Source of the DNA: H2-BAC3 sp045863035
Lineage (GTDB): Bacteria > Bacteroidota > Ignavibacteria > Ignavibacteriales > Ignavibacteriaceae
Length of the DNA: 32,022 nt
Reading direction: 5' to 3'
Assembly: GCA_045863035.1 (NCBI GenBank)
Contig: BTUV01000024.1
Span: 1 to 32,022, forward strand
Positions 16,324-25,747 of this stretch are shown here, one piece after another. A model generated the notes under the pieces. The model was not told the origin of the DNA. It ran no database searches and saw only the letters and a program-made list of their open reading frames with translations. Position numbers and translations under genes: made by a program. The first letter of the stretch is position 1; every line of letters starts with the position of its first letter.

Positions 16324-17341
16324 GGGTGTCAATATATCCGTTAAGCGGAATATAATAATCCGGCTCAGGGTCATGTTCAAAAAGAGCGCCGGTTGAAAGC
16401 CCGTGGCTCATATCAGATTCAATAAGAGCGGCGGTAACAACTGCGGCTCGCCTTCCGACTGCTCCGTCAAGTGAGGTGGTGATAACCGTTTCAATACCGG
16501 TATCCTTAGCAAGCTTAGCTATGGCGAAGGATTTTCTGACTCCACCAATCAGCATAGGTTTAATTATCATTATATCAGGAACACGGTTCCGGATAAGTGA
16601 AACAGCAGTCTGATAATCTTCCACACATTCATCTGCTGCAAGTTTTATAGTGGTATATTCTCTGAGACGGCTGAATAAATTGCAGTCTCTGACCGGCTGT
16701 TCTATATACTCAATCTGAAACTGTTCAAACTGCGGCAGATATGATATTGCCTTATCAAAGGACCAGCTTCCGTTGGCATCAAGCCGCAGCGTTATCTGAT
16801 CTTCAAAATGCTCCCGCAGCGCTGCTATCTTTGCCAGATCAGTTTGTATATCACCGCCACCGACTTTAACCTTTACAGTTGTAATACCATTTTGCAGAAG
16901 CCGTCTTGCTGCGGCTACACACTGTTGCGGGTCTGAATAACTCACAACACCATTCACACTTATCCTCTTAGCCGGAGTTCTGTTTAGCAATTCGTCCGGT
17001 GAAACTTGTGTGCTGTTACAAATAAGTGACAATACTGCCTGCTCAATTGCTGATTCAACCACTGCGGGGAACTGATGCACGCCGGTGATCAGGTCGGAGA
17101 GTATATCCACCGGATTGCGGTGCAGGAGGAATGACTCCGCCTCAGGGAAAAACTTTTTCGCTTCTTCTGAAGATGGAGTGCCAAACGGTGTGAGTATGGA
17201 AACTTCACCTTTCCCGGTGAATTCGCTGAACCTGATTGTAAGATGAAAACCTTCTTTGTGCGTGAGGGTATTTCCGCCAAAGACAAAGGGCTCTTTGAAC
17301 TTCAATGCGAATGGTTCAAACAGCGCCTGTTCTATGATCAC
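16307..17341 (-). CDS. menC: o-Succinylbenzoate synthase (enolase superfamily)
   Basis: MenC dehydrates SHCHC to o-succinylbenzoate in menaquinone synthesis. This 344-residue protein shows the enolase-superfamily barrel: the catalytic lysine strand TVKVKVGG, then the metal ligands in LRLDANGSW, IEYIEQPV and LAADECVED, and the second lysine in MIIKPMLIGG. The capping N-terminal domain includes ISVNGVVSY before the barrel. The start is GTG at 17341, sharing bases with the menA stop (GTGA). A dipeptide epimerase or N-acylamino acid racemase has the same fold, but menA, menB, menE and menH around it settle the role. Cytoplasmic. Confidence 0.93.
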   Translation of the reverse strand: MIIEQALFEPFALKFKEPFVFGGNTLTHKEGFHLTIRFSEFTGKGEVSILTPFGTPSSEEAKKFFPEAESFLLHRNPVDILSDLITGVHQFPAVVESAIEQAVLSLICNSTQVSPDELLNRTPAKRISVNGVVSYSDPQQCVAAARRLLQNGITTVKVKVGGGDIQTDLAKIAALREHFEDQITLRLDANGSWSFDKAISYLPQFEQFQIEYIEQPVRDCNLFSRLREYTTIKLAADECVEDYQTAVSLIRNRVPDIMIIKPMLIGGVRKSFAIAKLAKDTGIETVITTSLDGAVGRRAAVVTAALIESDMSHGLSTGALFEHDPEPDYYIPLNGYIDTHDLRI

Positions 17342-18228
17342 AGCAAAAACCCAAGAGAGTAAGTTAGTCCGTATGCAGCAGTAAACTTAGCAGTATTCTC
17401 CAGTGTTTTATTCAGCTCGGCACCCTGACGAGTGAGAAATCCCTTAATGATTATCACAGCGGGTACGAGCAGAAAAAGCATAAAAAACATTCCATAACCG
17501 GCATAGCCAAAAGTATATATCCAGAAGGGAACAGCAAAAGCCAGAACAAATGAAATAACAAACTGAAATTTTGCGAAACCTTTTCCAAAAAGCACCGCCG
17601 TTGTTCTTTTGCCCGCGGTTTTATCCTGATCAGCATCACGGTAGTTATTAACGACAAGGATATTAGTGATAAGCAGTCCGACCGGAACTGATGCAATAAC
17701 GGAGGCCAGAGTTACCGTTTCGGTGTTAACATAAAATGTACCCACAGTTGCAACCAGCCCGAAGAAGATAAAAACGAATATATCACCAAGTCCGTTATAA
17801 GCAAGAGGGTAAGGTCCGGCAGTGTAGGCAAGTCCTGCAAAGATTGAAAATATACCGATGGCAAGAAGCCACCAGCTAGTCTGCACAACCAGAATCATCC
17901 CGAGCAAAAACGCTGCTCCGAACACAATATATATAGCCCGGCGCATCTGCGGTTCTGATACCAGTCCGGCATTCATTACTCTGAGGGGTCCAACGCGTTT
18001 TTTTGTATCAGCGCCTTTAAGGAAATCATAAAGATCATTAGTAAAATTCGTTCCAATCTGAATAAGCAGCGCGACAAGCAGAGCAATGACTGATGAGGAC
18101 AACTTAAAAGAGTCAAAACGAAAAGCTATTGAACTGCCCACAGCGACCGGCACAAAAGCAGCGGCAAGAGTTTTAGGTCTTGCCGCGGCCATCCAAATCT
18201 GAAAAGGGGAGAGAGCGGGGGAGCTCAT
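17338..18228 (-). CDS. menA: 1,4-Dihydroxy-2-naphthoate polyprenyltransferase
   Basis: MenA joins the naphthoate head group to the polyprenyl diphosphate tail in the inner membrane, giving demethylmenaquinone. The 296-residue protein has about eight or nine hydrophobic segments. The first aspartate-rich motif of UbiA enzymes is NDLYDFLKGAD near residues 64-74, and the second is NNYRDADQDKTAGKRT near 190-205. The N-terminal MAAARPKTLAAAFVPVAVG is typical of MenA. The ATG overlaps the menB stop by one base (TAATG), and its own stop overlaps the menC start. Full length and complete motifs make the call secure. Confidence 0.95.
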   Translation of the reverse strand: MSSPALSPFQIWMAAARPKTLAAAFVPVAVGSSIAFRFDSFKLSSSVIALLVALLIQIGTNFTNDLYDFLKGADTKKRVGPLRVMNAGLVSEPQMRRAIYIVFGAAFLLGMILVVQTSWWLLAIGIFSIFAGLAYTAGPYPLAYNGLGDIFVFIFFGLVATVGTFYVNTETVTLASVIASVPVGLLITNILVVNNYRDADQDKTAGKRTTAVLFGKGFAKFQFVISFVLAFAVPFWIYTFGYAGYGMFFMLFLLVPAVIIIKGFLTRQGAELNKTLENTAKFTAAYGLTYSLGFLL

Positions 18229-19061
18229 TACGGAAGTTTAGGATACTTGCTGAAATCCGGCTTGCGCTTTTGATTGTAAGCGTTCTTGCCTTCCTGTGCT
18301 TCTTCACTCATGTAGTAGAGCAGGGTTGCATTGCCGGCGAGCTCCTGAATTCCTGCCTGACCATCCAATTCTGCATTAAAAGCGGATTTCAGAAGACGGA
18401 TTGCGAGGGGAGATTTTTCCAGTATTTCCATCGCCCACTGCACACCTTCATGCTCAAGCTGATCAACGGGGACAACTTTATTCACCAGACCCATATCCAG
18501 CGCTTCCTGCGCATCATACTGACGGCAGAGGTACCAGATTTCGCGAGCTTTCTTCTGCCCCACAACGCGGGCGAGGTAGCTTGAACCAAAGCCGCCGTCA
18601 AAGCTGCCAACCTTAGGACCGGTCTGTCCGAAGATTGCGTTCTCTGCCGCAATGGTCAAATCGCAGATAACATGAAGCACATGACCGCCGCCAATGGCGT
18701 ATCCGGCTACCAGCGCGATAACGGGTATCGGCATGCTCCTGATGAGTTTCTGCAGGTCGAGTACGTTAAGGCGGGGAACACCATCACCCCCCATATAACC
18801 TTTGTCAACTCGGATTCTCTGATCGCCCCCTGAGCAGAAAGCATATTTGCCGTCTTTGGAGGGTCCGGCTCCGGTGAAAAGCACCACTCCGATTGTCAGG
18901 TCTTCGCGGGCATCTGCAAACGCATCATAAAGCTCCTTTACGGTTTCCGGGCGGAAAGCGTTTCTTACTTCCGGGCGGTTGATAGTGATTTTTGCGATGC
19001 CATCCATTTTTTCATAGATGATATCGGTGTAGTCCTTTACTTTAGTCCAGTTATAACTCAT
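18228..19061 (-). CDS. menB: 1,4-Dihydroxy-2-naphthoyl-CoA synthase
   Basis: MenB closes the second ring, converting o-succinylbenzoyl-CoA to DHNA-CoA. This is a 277-residue crotonase-fold enzyme. FCSGGDQRIR supplies the oxyanion-hole glycine pair, VAGYAIGGGHVLH the second backbone contact, and GQTGPKVGSFDGGFG the signature loop, whose glycine is associated with bicarbonate-dependent MenB enzymes such as that of E. coli. The C-terminal NQKRKPDFSKYPKLP is also highly typical. The ATG lies 7 bp after the menH stop; the 3' end overlaps the menA start by one base. The product must be hydrolysed before MenA acts, and no dedicated hydrolase lies in the minus-strand cluster. Confidence 0.97.
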   Translation of the reverse strand: MSYNWTKVKDYTDIIYEKMDGIAKITINRPEVRNAFRPETVKELYDAFADAREDLTIGVVLFTGAGPSKDGKYAFCSGGDQRIRVDKGYMGGDGVPRLNVLDLQKLIRSMPIPVIALVAGYAIGGGHVLHVICDLTIAAENAIFGQTGPKVGSFDGGFGSSYLARVVGQKKAREIWYLCRQYDAQEALDMGLVNKVVPVDQLEHEGVQWAMEILEKSPLAIRLLKSAFNAELDGQAGIQELAGNATLLYYMSEEAQEGKNAYNQKRKPDFSKYPKLP

Positions 19062-19068
19062 AATTATC

Positions 19069-19902
19069 TTATTTCTTTTGCAAATTTTCTGAAAAATTGA
19101 ACAACAAATTTACGAAATCAGCAGGTTTCTCCAGATGAATGTTGTGCCCTGCACCCTGGACGATGTGGTGGCGCGAACCGGCAATCAGTCCGCTCATCTC
19201 AGTTCCAATCCTGGTGAATTTCTCATCTTTCTCACCCGTGATGATCATTACCGGAACAGATATTTTGGCGAGATCATTCCGCGTATCGGGCATAACACCT
19301 GTGCCAAAGTGGCGGAGATATTCAGCCATAATTGCGGGATTTGCTCTCTGCCGGCGCTCTTTTAGCATTTCAGCGGTTTCCGGAGGAAGCGCTGACTGTG
19401 ATGAAAAAATTTCTCTGCGGCTCCAGAGTTTTTCAAAATCCGTTCCGCTAAGATGCTCAATGGTATCAGCCAGTGTATTATCCTCCCCGATCCGTTTCTT
19501 TTTATCTTCCGGATTTTGAATGCCCGGAGTGCCTGACTCAAGAATAAGGCCGGAGATTTCCGGGGAATGACAGAGGGCAGTATATAACGCAAGCCGGGCA
19601 CCCATAGAGTAACCGCACAAAATCTTTGTCTTATATGGGAGCTTCGTTAGAAATTCTTTCAGCAGAGCGGCAAGAGCATTTGCGTCAGGGGTGAAATCTT
19701 CGGGATAATGAGAATACCCGCATCCGGGGAGACTAAGCATATAACAGGTATGGCGCTGGGCAACTGAATAACAAACCTGTTCCCACTCACCGGCATCTGA
19801 GGCAAATCCGTGTATAAAGATAAAACAGATGCCGGAGCCGCTTTCCGATTCATACCCGATGTAATGCAAATTGTGAACTGGCTCCTGTTCAGAGGTGCTC
19901 AA
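19069..19902 (-). CDS. menH: Alpha/beta hydrolase, probable SHCHC synthase MenH
   Basis: A 277-residue alpha/beta hydrolase. MenH removes pyruvate from SEPHCHC to give SHCHC, the MenC substrate. The oxyanion region is FIFIHGFASDAGEW, the nucleophile elbow is GYSMGAR, and LILESGTPGIQ matches the MenH-typical glycine-rich turn after it. The acid is probably the aspartate in GEKDEKF, and the catalytic histidine is in GAGHNIHLEKP. Position directly before menB supports the name. The start appears to be TTG at 19902, inside the end of the HDAC-like gene (14 bp overlap); another TTG at 19869 has AGGAG upstream and could be used instead. No in-frame ATG lies early enough. Confidence 0.82.
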   Translation of the reverse strand: MSTSEQEPVHNLHYIGYESESGSGICFIFIHGFASDAGEWEQVCYSVAQRHTCYMLSLPGCGYSHYPEDFTPDANALAALLKEFLTKLPYKTKILCGYSMGARLALYTALCHSPEISGLILESGTPGIQNPEDKKKRIGEDNTLADTIEHLSGTDFEKLWSRREIFSSQSALPPETAEMLKERRQRANPAIMAEYLRHFGTGVMPDTRNDLAKISVPVMIITGEKDEKFTRIGTEMSGLIAGSRHHIVQGAGHNIHLEKPADFVNLLFNFSENLQKK

Positions 19903-20812
19903 GATGACGCTTCACGCTGTTGGCAAGTGCGGTAAGATTATATCCTCCTTCAAGCATTGAGATAACAGGGATGCCGAGGGCCTTAACACAGGATTTCAGC
20001 ATCACGGTCATTTCTGCATAATCCTCCTCAGTGAGAGAGACCTGTGCAAGAGGGTCATCTTCATGGGCATCAAATCCGGCGGAGATGAAAAGGCAGTCCG
20101 GCTTAAACTCAGTGATACGGGGGATAATCTGTTCCCTGAGTATGGCAGTATATACATCACCCGTGCTGTGCGGTATTACCGGGATGTTTACAGTATATCC
20201 TTTCCCCTCACCCTCCCCCTGCTCGGAAGCAAATCCGGTTCCCGGCCAGAGGGGCATCTGATGGATGCTGAAGAAAAGAACTGAGCTGTCGTTATAAAAG
20301 ATATCCTGCGTACCGTTGCCGTGGTGCACATCCCAGTCAACTATAACTGCTTTCTTTATATATCCTTTATCTCTGGCATGACAGACTGCAATTGCGATAT
20401 TGTTAAAATAACAGAACCCCATAACCCTTTGCTTTTCTGCATGATGACCGGGCGGCCGCACAGCGCAAAATACAGAATCATAACCCTCTGTAAAAACCTT
20501 GTTAACCGCGGTAATGCCTGCGCCTGCTGCCATATATGCTCCCTCAAGTGAGCCGGGGGAGCAGTACGTGTCTCCCTCATCAAGAAGCTGCAACCCGTTA
20601 GCAGAGCCCTTTTTTATATATTCAAGATGTGCGGTATTGTGTACCCGCAGAATTTCAGCTTCAGTGACCGGAGAAAAGTCATTGGTGATTTGATAATCTT
20701 CAGGCAGGTTTAAATCAAGCAGTGCACGCAGCCGCTCCGGTCTTTCAGCATGCGTGAATGGCGGAATATGCGAAAGCATTTTATCTGAACTAATGAATAG
20801 CCGTTTACCCAT
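19889..20812 (-). CDS. Histone deacetylase-like zinc amidohydrolase
   Basis: A 307-residue member of the HDAC/AcuC/acetylpolyamine amidohydrolase superfamily, which removes acyl groups from amines using zinc. Motifs are complete: RPPGHHAEK with the catalytic histidine pair, GFCYFNNIAIA, DWDVHHGNGTQ with zinc ligands Asp and His, SAGFDAHEDDPLA with the third ligand, and LEGGYN near the end. The sequence style is closest to class II enzymes. The substrate may be acetylated protein lysine, a polyamine or another small amine; the sequence does not decide. The ATG is 10 bp after the carboxypeptidase stop and the 3' end overlaps menH by 14 bp. Its place between cell wall and menaquinone genes gives no clear hint. 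Confidence 0.92.
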   Translation of the reverse strand: MGKRLFISSDKMLSHIPPFTHAERPERLRALLDLNLPEDYQITNDFSPVTEAEILRVHNTAHLEYIKKGSANGLQLLDEGDTYCSPGSLEGAYMAAGAGITAVNKVFTEGYDSVFCAVRPPGHHAEKQRVMGFCYFNNIAIAVCHARDKGYIKKAVIVDWDVHHGNGTQDIFYNDSSVLFFSIHQMPLWPGTGFASEQGEGEGKGYTVNIPVIPHSTGDVYTAILREQIIPRITEFKPDCLFISAGFDAHEDDPLAQVSLTEEDYAEMTVMLKSCVKALGIPVISMLEGGYNLTALANSVKRHLEHL

Positions 20813-20822
20813 TATATTGTAT

Positions 20823-22229
20823 TCATTCTGAAATTATGGTACAGATGGTATTTTGAAAATCAAGGACGCGGCGGATATTGCGGTAATGATTCTGCACCAT
20901 TATTGAAAATATCAGCGTTTCATTATTACTGTTTGTTGTATAACCGGAAAGACAGCTTACACCGCTCAGAGTACCGGTTTTAGCATGCACTTTTCCTGTG
21001 GCCGCGCCTGTCTTCATTCTGTTCTCAAGCGTACCATCAATGCCGGCAACAGGAAAAGAGTTTCTGAGTATCTGGTAAAGCCCTGACTCCTGCTCGTTCA
21101 CATAAAAGTATGTTAAAATTTTATGCAGCAGTTCCGCAGTAACCAGATTGTAATGTGAGACACCGGAACCGTCCACAATGCGGTAAACGGAAGGATTCAT
21201 ACCCAACATCACGATCATACTGTCGATCATTTTTACACCGTTCCTCGCGCTTGCAGGGGCACCGAAGTAGTTATACGCAAGCGCTCTGAGCGCCAGTTCG
21301 GTGCTGAGATTATCACTGGTCTTATTGAGATTGATGATTAACGAATCATATCTTCGGCTTATTAACAGGAGTGTATCGGGCTCAGCAAATTGTTCAGACC
21401 TGGTAATAACCGGCTGCGGAACCGCTTCAATCCCCGCTGAAATCAGTTTTTCCCTGAAAAGTGTCATGAAGTAAAGAGCCGGATTACTTACATTCAGCAC
21501 TTCGCTGCGTGAGGTCCCCGGCTTTATATGACCATCAATGATTATTTCATCTTTATGCTCAGGATAGTTCCGGTTAATGGTAAACGGTTTAACCGGTTTC
21601 TCAGTGATTCTTGCGTTGTTTATTACAGGCAGATATTTTGTGGCTGGTGCAACAGATACAACCGGAGTTGTATCACCAGCTTCTGCTGCTACTGTAACTG
21701 TGACCGCGTTATCGTTAATGGTTAGTGCCGATATATACGGAGCGTCAAAAGAGGGATTATCATCCCACATCCAGCCGTTGCCCCAGTAGATACTGTCGAG
21801 CAATGATACATCACCGATGAGACGCCCCCTGATGCGTTTGATACCTTTTTCTGTAAGGGCAGAAACCATTTGATTAAGCAGTGAATCGGTAAAATCAGGA
21901 TCAGCGCCCCCTTTGATGATGATATCACCGTTAAATGTTCCTTTTGCTATATTACCCTTTGTGAGCATCGCAGTATGAAACTGATAATCAGGACCAAGAA
22001 ACAACAGCCCGGCAGATGAGGTAATTATCTTCATATTTGAGGCAGGGTGAAGGAGCATCTTACTGTTCTTGCTAAAAACTGTTTTTCCTGTTGAAGCATT
22101 GGTGATGTGAACCGCAATAAGCGTTGTATCAAAGAAAGAACTGCTGAGCAGCTCTTCAATCCGCTGAGACGGGGTCTGACTGAATACGGTGTATGACAGT
22201 GCAAAAAGTATATATAATGACTTTTTCAA
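20823..22229 (-). CDS. dacB: D-alanyl-D-alanine carboxypeptidase/endopeptidase, PBP4 (S13) family
   Basis: A 468-residue periplasmic peptidoglycan hydrolase that trims D-Ala or cuts peptide cross-links. A signal peptide (MKKSLYILFALSYTVFSQ) leads it. All three active-site motifs are present: SxxK as S64-N-M-K67 (HPASNMKIIT), SxN as SDNLSTE near residue 312, and KTG as AKTGTLSGVS near 421. The large insert between SxxK and SxN is the family hallmark. The start codon is TTG at 22229, overlapping the stop of the upstream gene in a TTGA; no other start fits the signal peptide. The gene sits directly after the TatD-radical SAM fusion. Confidence 0.92.
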   Translation of the reverse strand: MKKSLYILFALSYTVFSQTPSQRIEELLSSSFFDTTLIAVHITNASTGKTVFSKNSKMLLHPASNMKIITSSAGLLFLGPDYQFHTAMLTKGNIAKGTFNGDIIIKGGADPDFTDSLLNQMVSALTEKGIKRIRGRLIGDVSLLDSIYWGNGWMWDDNPSFDAPYISALTINDNAVTVTVAAEAGDTTPVVSVAPATKYLPVINNARITEKPVKPFTINRNYPEHKDEIIIDGHIKPGTSRSEVLNVSNPALYFMTLFREKLISAGIEAVPQPVITRSEQFAEPDTLLLISRRYDSLIINLNKTSDNLSTELALRALAYNYFGAPASARNGVKMIDSMIVMLGMNPSVYRIVDGSGVSHYNLVTAELLHKILTYFYVNEQESGLYQILRNSFPVAGIDGTLENRMKTGAATGKVHAKTGTLSGVSCLSGYTTNSNNETLIFSIMVQNHYRNIRRVLDFQNTICTIISE

Positions 22230-23587
22230 AAGAATTCTCTAACTCTGAATTTTACCCTGCCGAGTGACTCACTGAATTTTTTCGACTCGGCTTCATTTTC
22301 CATTCCCGATACTACCGAAACCACAACTTCCGGAACAAAATCCTGTGCTTTGGTAATAAAAGAGAGCATCTCGTTAAAAAGCAACTGATTAACTTTCATT
22401 AACTCCGCATAAGCGGCGGGGTTGTAGCTATTTAAACTGACTGAAACAGTATCAATCAGCCCCTGCATTTCCGGAGTGATATCCCTCTTGTTGATAAAAG
22501 AACCATGACCGTTTGTGTTCATCCGGGTTTTGCCTCCGGAGGTTTTAACATATTTAGCCACTTCCTTAACAACATCCCAGCGAATGGTCGGCTCGCCGTA
22601 TCCGCAGAAGACGATTTCTGAATACTGCTTCGGGTCGCCAATCTGTCGTATATATTCGGAGGCAGGCGGCTCTTCAGATTTTTTCATGCCGAGATTATAG
22701 CCGCTGATAACCGGTTCCGACTCCCTGGTACAGAAAACACAGTCCGCATTGCACCGGTTGGTGACATTGATATATAACGCTTTGCCGATTTTGTAAGTAA
22801 AGGAAACACCGGGAGTAGCTCCGATACCAAAGAAACGGAAGACATTATATTCGGTAATTCTCGCGATATCCTCAGTGGTGAGATGATGCAGTTCCGCAAG
22901 TTTTTCAGCAACCAGCCGTGTGTGCATCGGTTCATTCCGCTTGCCGCGGAAGGGGACAGGGGTCATGTAGGGGGAATCGGTTTCAAGCAGCAGATGCTCA
23001 GGTGAAACCCCCGCGGCAATCTGCCGCAGATCGTCCATTTTCTTAAACGTGATATTGCCGGTGAAGGATATATAATGATGCAGCCGCACCAGTTCACGCG
23101 CTTCATCTAACCCCGCGTTAAAGCAGTGGAACTGTGCTTTCAGTCCTGTGCCTGCGTAGCTTCTGATGATTTGCATCATGTCTTCGGTGGAATCCCTATT
23201 GTGGATGATAACCGGTTTGCCGAGCTCAAGTGAAAGGTCAAGCTGCTCACGGAAGATTTTCTGCTGTATATCCTTCGGTGAAAAGTCGTAAAAATAATCA
23301 AGACCGATTTCACCAATGGCTACAATCTTCGGGTGAGAGGCAAGCTCCCGTATCTGTTTCAGGTAATCATCAGGCGCTTTTGCTGCATCATGAGGATGAA
23401 TACCTGCCGCGCCGTATATCATGTCGTACGTATCGCAAAGAGCGGTTACTTCCTTAGCTGTTGCTATATCGGTCGCGGGTATTATTACCCGGTGAACCCC
23501 CGCCTGTCGGGCGCGTTCGAGCACTGCGTCAATATCCTCCTTAAATTCAGAGGAATAGAGATGTGCATGAGAGTCTGTTAAGGTCAT
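22226..23587 (-). CDS. TatD-family hydrolase fused to a radical SAM domain
   Basis: A 453-residue two-domain protein. Residues ~1-258 are a TatD metal-dependent DNase-like barrel with all ligands: H7 and H9 in DSHAHL, E93 in GEIGLDY, H129 in IIHNRDS, H154 in FHCFNAG and D204 in ETDSPYM. Residues ~265-453 are a radical SAM domain: NRCNADCVFC gives the 4Fe-4S site C279-x3-C283-x2-C286, and CGYGEPT is the SAM-binding GGE-like motif. It belongs with the known 'TatD-linked radical SAM' type; here both halves are on one chain. The domain's substrate is unknown. I chose ATG at 23587, one base after the TonB-receptor stop; a TTG at 23605 is an alternative. The 3' end overlaps dacB. Confidence 0.93.
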   Translation of the reverse strand: MTLTDSHAHLYSSEFKEDIDAVLERARQAGVHRVIIPATDIATAKEVTALCDTYDMIYGAAGIHPHDAAKAPDDYLKQIRELASHPKIVAIGEIGLDYFYDFSPKDIQQKIFREQLDLSLELGKPVIIHNRDSTEDMMQIIRSYAGTGLKAQFHCFNAGLDEARELVRLHHYISFTGNITFKKMDDLRQIAAGVSPEHLLLETDSPYMTPVPFRGKRNEPMHTRLVAEKLAELHHLTTEDIARITEYNVFRFFGIGATPGVSFTYKIGKALYINVTNRCNADCVFCTRESEPVISGYNLGMKKSEEPPASEYIRQIGDPKQYSEIVFCGYGEPTIRWDVVKEVAKYVKTSGGKTRMNTNGHGSFINKRDITPEMQGLIDTVSVSLNSYNPAAYAELMKVNQLLFNEMLSFITKAQDFVPEVVVSVVSGMENEAESKKFSESLGRVKFRVREFF

Positions 23588-23588
23588 T

Positions 23589-25745
23589 TTAGAAAAAGGA
23601 TTCAATGTTGATGGAAAAATTTCTCAGGGGAGCGATATTTCCAATCATTTCTACATAGCTGTAATTAAAAATATTCTTAACTGAAAAACTAATTTTAACG
23701 GGGAGGTTAAATCCTCCGAGCAGATAACCGGCGGTAATATCGCTTATAAAAACTTCTGTACGTTTATTGCCGTCCTTAACCAGTCCGAGCAGAACAAGTT
23801 CATCATCAATTTCATCAACTCTGCTCCAGTATCTAAAATCATAGACCAGAGTAAAAAACTGCCGGCTATAAAGCCAGGATGTGGAAGCGGTAAACTTCGG
23901 CCGGTATTTCATCGCCCTGTTTCTCCCTTTGTCCTCTGTATTCAGGTACATCAGATTGTTGGTGATCTGCAGTGAGAGAGATGAAATTGAATTAATAAAA
24001 TTTATTTCATATCCTGAGATAACCGCGTCAGTCAGATTGGTAAATCGTATCTGTCCGTCCGTAATATCAACCGCCGGCTCAATGAAATTTTTGTATTCAT
24101 TATAAAAAAGGGAAGCATCTGCTGAATGTCCGGGGGCAATAAGATAATTTCCGCCGATTTCAAGATTGCTTACAGTTTCTGACTTAACAGATGGATTTGG
24201 CTTAATGACAATGCCGCTTAAATTGGTTTGTGTAAACGCTTCAGCCAGTGACGGAGCTCTGAACCCTGTACCTGCGGAAAGACGCAGTGTAATCCGGGGA
24301 TTTAACTTATAATTAAAACCAAGCTTGGGAGAGAGCGCATTTTCTGAATCGAGCGAATCAAGTCTGGTATAGTCATATCTGATACCGCCGCTCAGACGTA
24401 ATTCAGGTGTCAGAGCATATTCTGTCTGTATATATACGCCCGCGCCGGAGGAAGTTCTGTCACCGAAGATATTAGCATCCGTAGTGCCTGAGGTAACTTC
24501 AAAGCCCGCAATGGTGTGCAGTTTTTCGGTAATCTGGTAATCAGCGGAGAAGTCATTTCGTAACAGACCTGACTGCGAAACGTTAGCCGCTGCCGACTGA
24601 TCATCCCACTTGTTGCGGTAGTAAGAAAGCCGGTTGGTCAGAAAGAGTGAGCTGCCCAGCGAGTGTTTATAAGCAGCTCCGTAAAACTGCCGGCTTGAAT
24701 TTACTCTCTGCCCGGCATCCTCTGCTCTCGGAACTAATGCATTTCTGGAATCTTTCCAGTAAAGAAAATCACCACGCTCCATCATATAGGCGTTGCCATA
24801 GAGAGAGAGTGAAGCTGCTGCTGAAAAGGGTATATCTGCTTTAATGAATAACGAATAGCGTTTGTGAAAATCATCACTCCGGTAGCTGTCACTTTCAGAG
24901 CGGTTAAGTGAAAGCATGAGTCCGGCATTTGGGAAAGCGAGTTTTTGCGTTACATGCAAGCCGTTAAAATAGCGGGCTTTGCTGCTCCACTTCCAAAGTT
25001 CATACGGAGGGTCGCTGTAGGTGCCGCCGTACATCCGTATATACGTCTCATCTTTTTTTGGTTCTTCGGTAATCAGGTTTATCACACCCCCGATAGCATT
25101 GCTTCCGTATATAGAACTTGCTGCTCCTTTAATTACTTCAATTCTTTGCAGAGCGTTAAAGGGAAAAATTTCCCAGATGATCTCGCCGGTATCACCGGTA
25201 TAGAGAGGAAATCCATCCAGTGCGGTAATTACTCTTGTACCTGCTCCGCGGGAATATCCGCTTGAACCCCTGATGCTCACCTGATCAAGGGTGACGGTAA
25301 CACCCGGTATATATCGCAGCGCCTGGTCTAACGATGCAACTGCTTTGTTTCTAATGCTGCTTCCCTGCAAGACCTGTGCACTTACCGGCAGTGACTGTAT
25401 CTGCTGCTCATATTTAGACGCTGTTACGATAACCTGGTCAGTCAGGATAACTTCTTCTTTCAGAATGATATTCAGCTTTCTTGTTTCATTAAAGAGAATA
25501 ATTTTTCCTGATTCATAAGGGGTGTATCCAATGGCTGAAACCCTCAGACGATACTCACCGCCGGGGAGAGCACTGAGCGTAAACTTTCCGTTTTGATCGC
25601 TGGCAGTGCCATAATCAGTGCCGACCAATATAATGTTTGCGCCTGGCAGGGCATTCAGTTTATCATCAGAAATTTTTCCTTCAATCACAGATTGTGATAA
25701 AAGCTCAACTGAAACAATAAAACATACAATCCATATATATTTCAT
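23589..25745 (-). CDS. TonB-dependent outer membrane receptor
   Basis: A 718-residue ligand-gated outer membrane channel driven by TonB. After a signal peptide (MKYIWIVCFIVSVELLSQ) comes a carboxypeptidase-regulatory-like domain (GKISDDKLNALPGANIILVG, then GEYRLRVSAIGYTPY). The plug follows near residues 108-225, including SLDQALRYIPGV, VSIRGSSGYSRGAGTR and IEVIKGAASSIYGSNAIGG. The remaining ~490 residues form the 22-strand barrel (GTGFRAPSLAEAFTQTNLSG is a conserved landmark), ending in an aromatic residue. The ligand, perhaps a siderophore, cobalamin or another metal complex, cannot be read from the sequence. It starts 2 bp after the lipoprotein gene, with the propeller-like protein before that, suggesting an uptake cassette. 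No riboswitch is visible. Confidence 0.95.
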   Translation of the reverse strand: MKYIWIVCFIVSVELLSQSVIEGKISDDKLNALPGANIILVGTDYGTASDQNGKFTLSALPGGEYRLRVSAIGYTPYESGKIILFNETRKLNIILKEEVILTDQVIVTASKYEQQIQSLPVSAQVLQGSSIRNKAVASLDQALRYIPGVTVTLDQVSIRGSSGYSRGAGTRVITALDGFPLYTGDTGEIIWEIFPFNALQRIEVIKGAASSIYGSNAIGGVINLITEEPKKDETYIRMYGGTYSDPPYELWKWSSKARYFNGLHVTQKLAFPNAGLMLSLNRSESDSYRSDDFHKRYSLFIKADIPFSAAASLSLYGNAYMMERGDFLYWKDSRNALVPRAEDAGQRVNSSRQFYGAAYKHSLGSSLFLTNRLSYYRNKWDDQSAAANVSQSGLLRNDFSADYQITEKLHTIAGFEVTSGTTDANIFGDRTSSGAGVYIQTEYALTPELRLSGGIRYDYTRLDSLDSENALSPKLGFNYKLNPRITLRLSAGTGFRAPSLAEAFTQTNLSGIVIKPNPSVKSETVSNLEIGGNYLIAPGHSADASLFYNEYKNFIEPAVDITDGQIRFTNLTDAVISGYEINFINSISSLSLQITNNLMYLNTEDKGRNRAMKYRPKFTASTSWLYSRQFFTLVYDFRYWSRVDEIDDELVLLGLVKDGNKRTEVFISDITAGYLLGGFNLPVKISFSVKNIFNYSYVEMIGNIAPLRNFSINIESFF

Positions 25746-25747
25746 GG

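Noticed and set aside
18180..18584. 134-codon plus-strand open frame opposite menB and menA
   Set aside because: It lies antisense to two secure menaquinone genes and resembles nothing.
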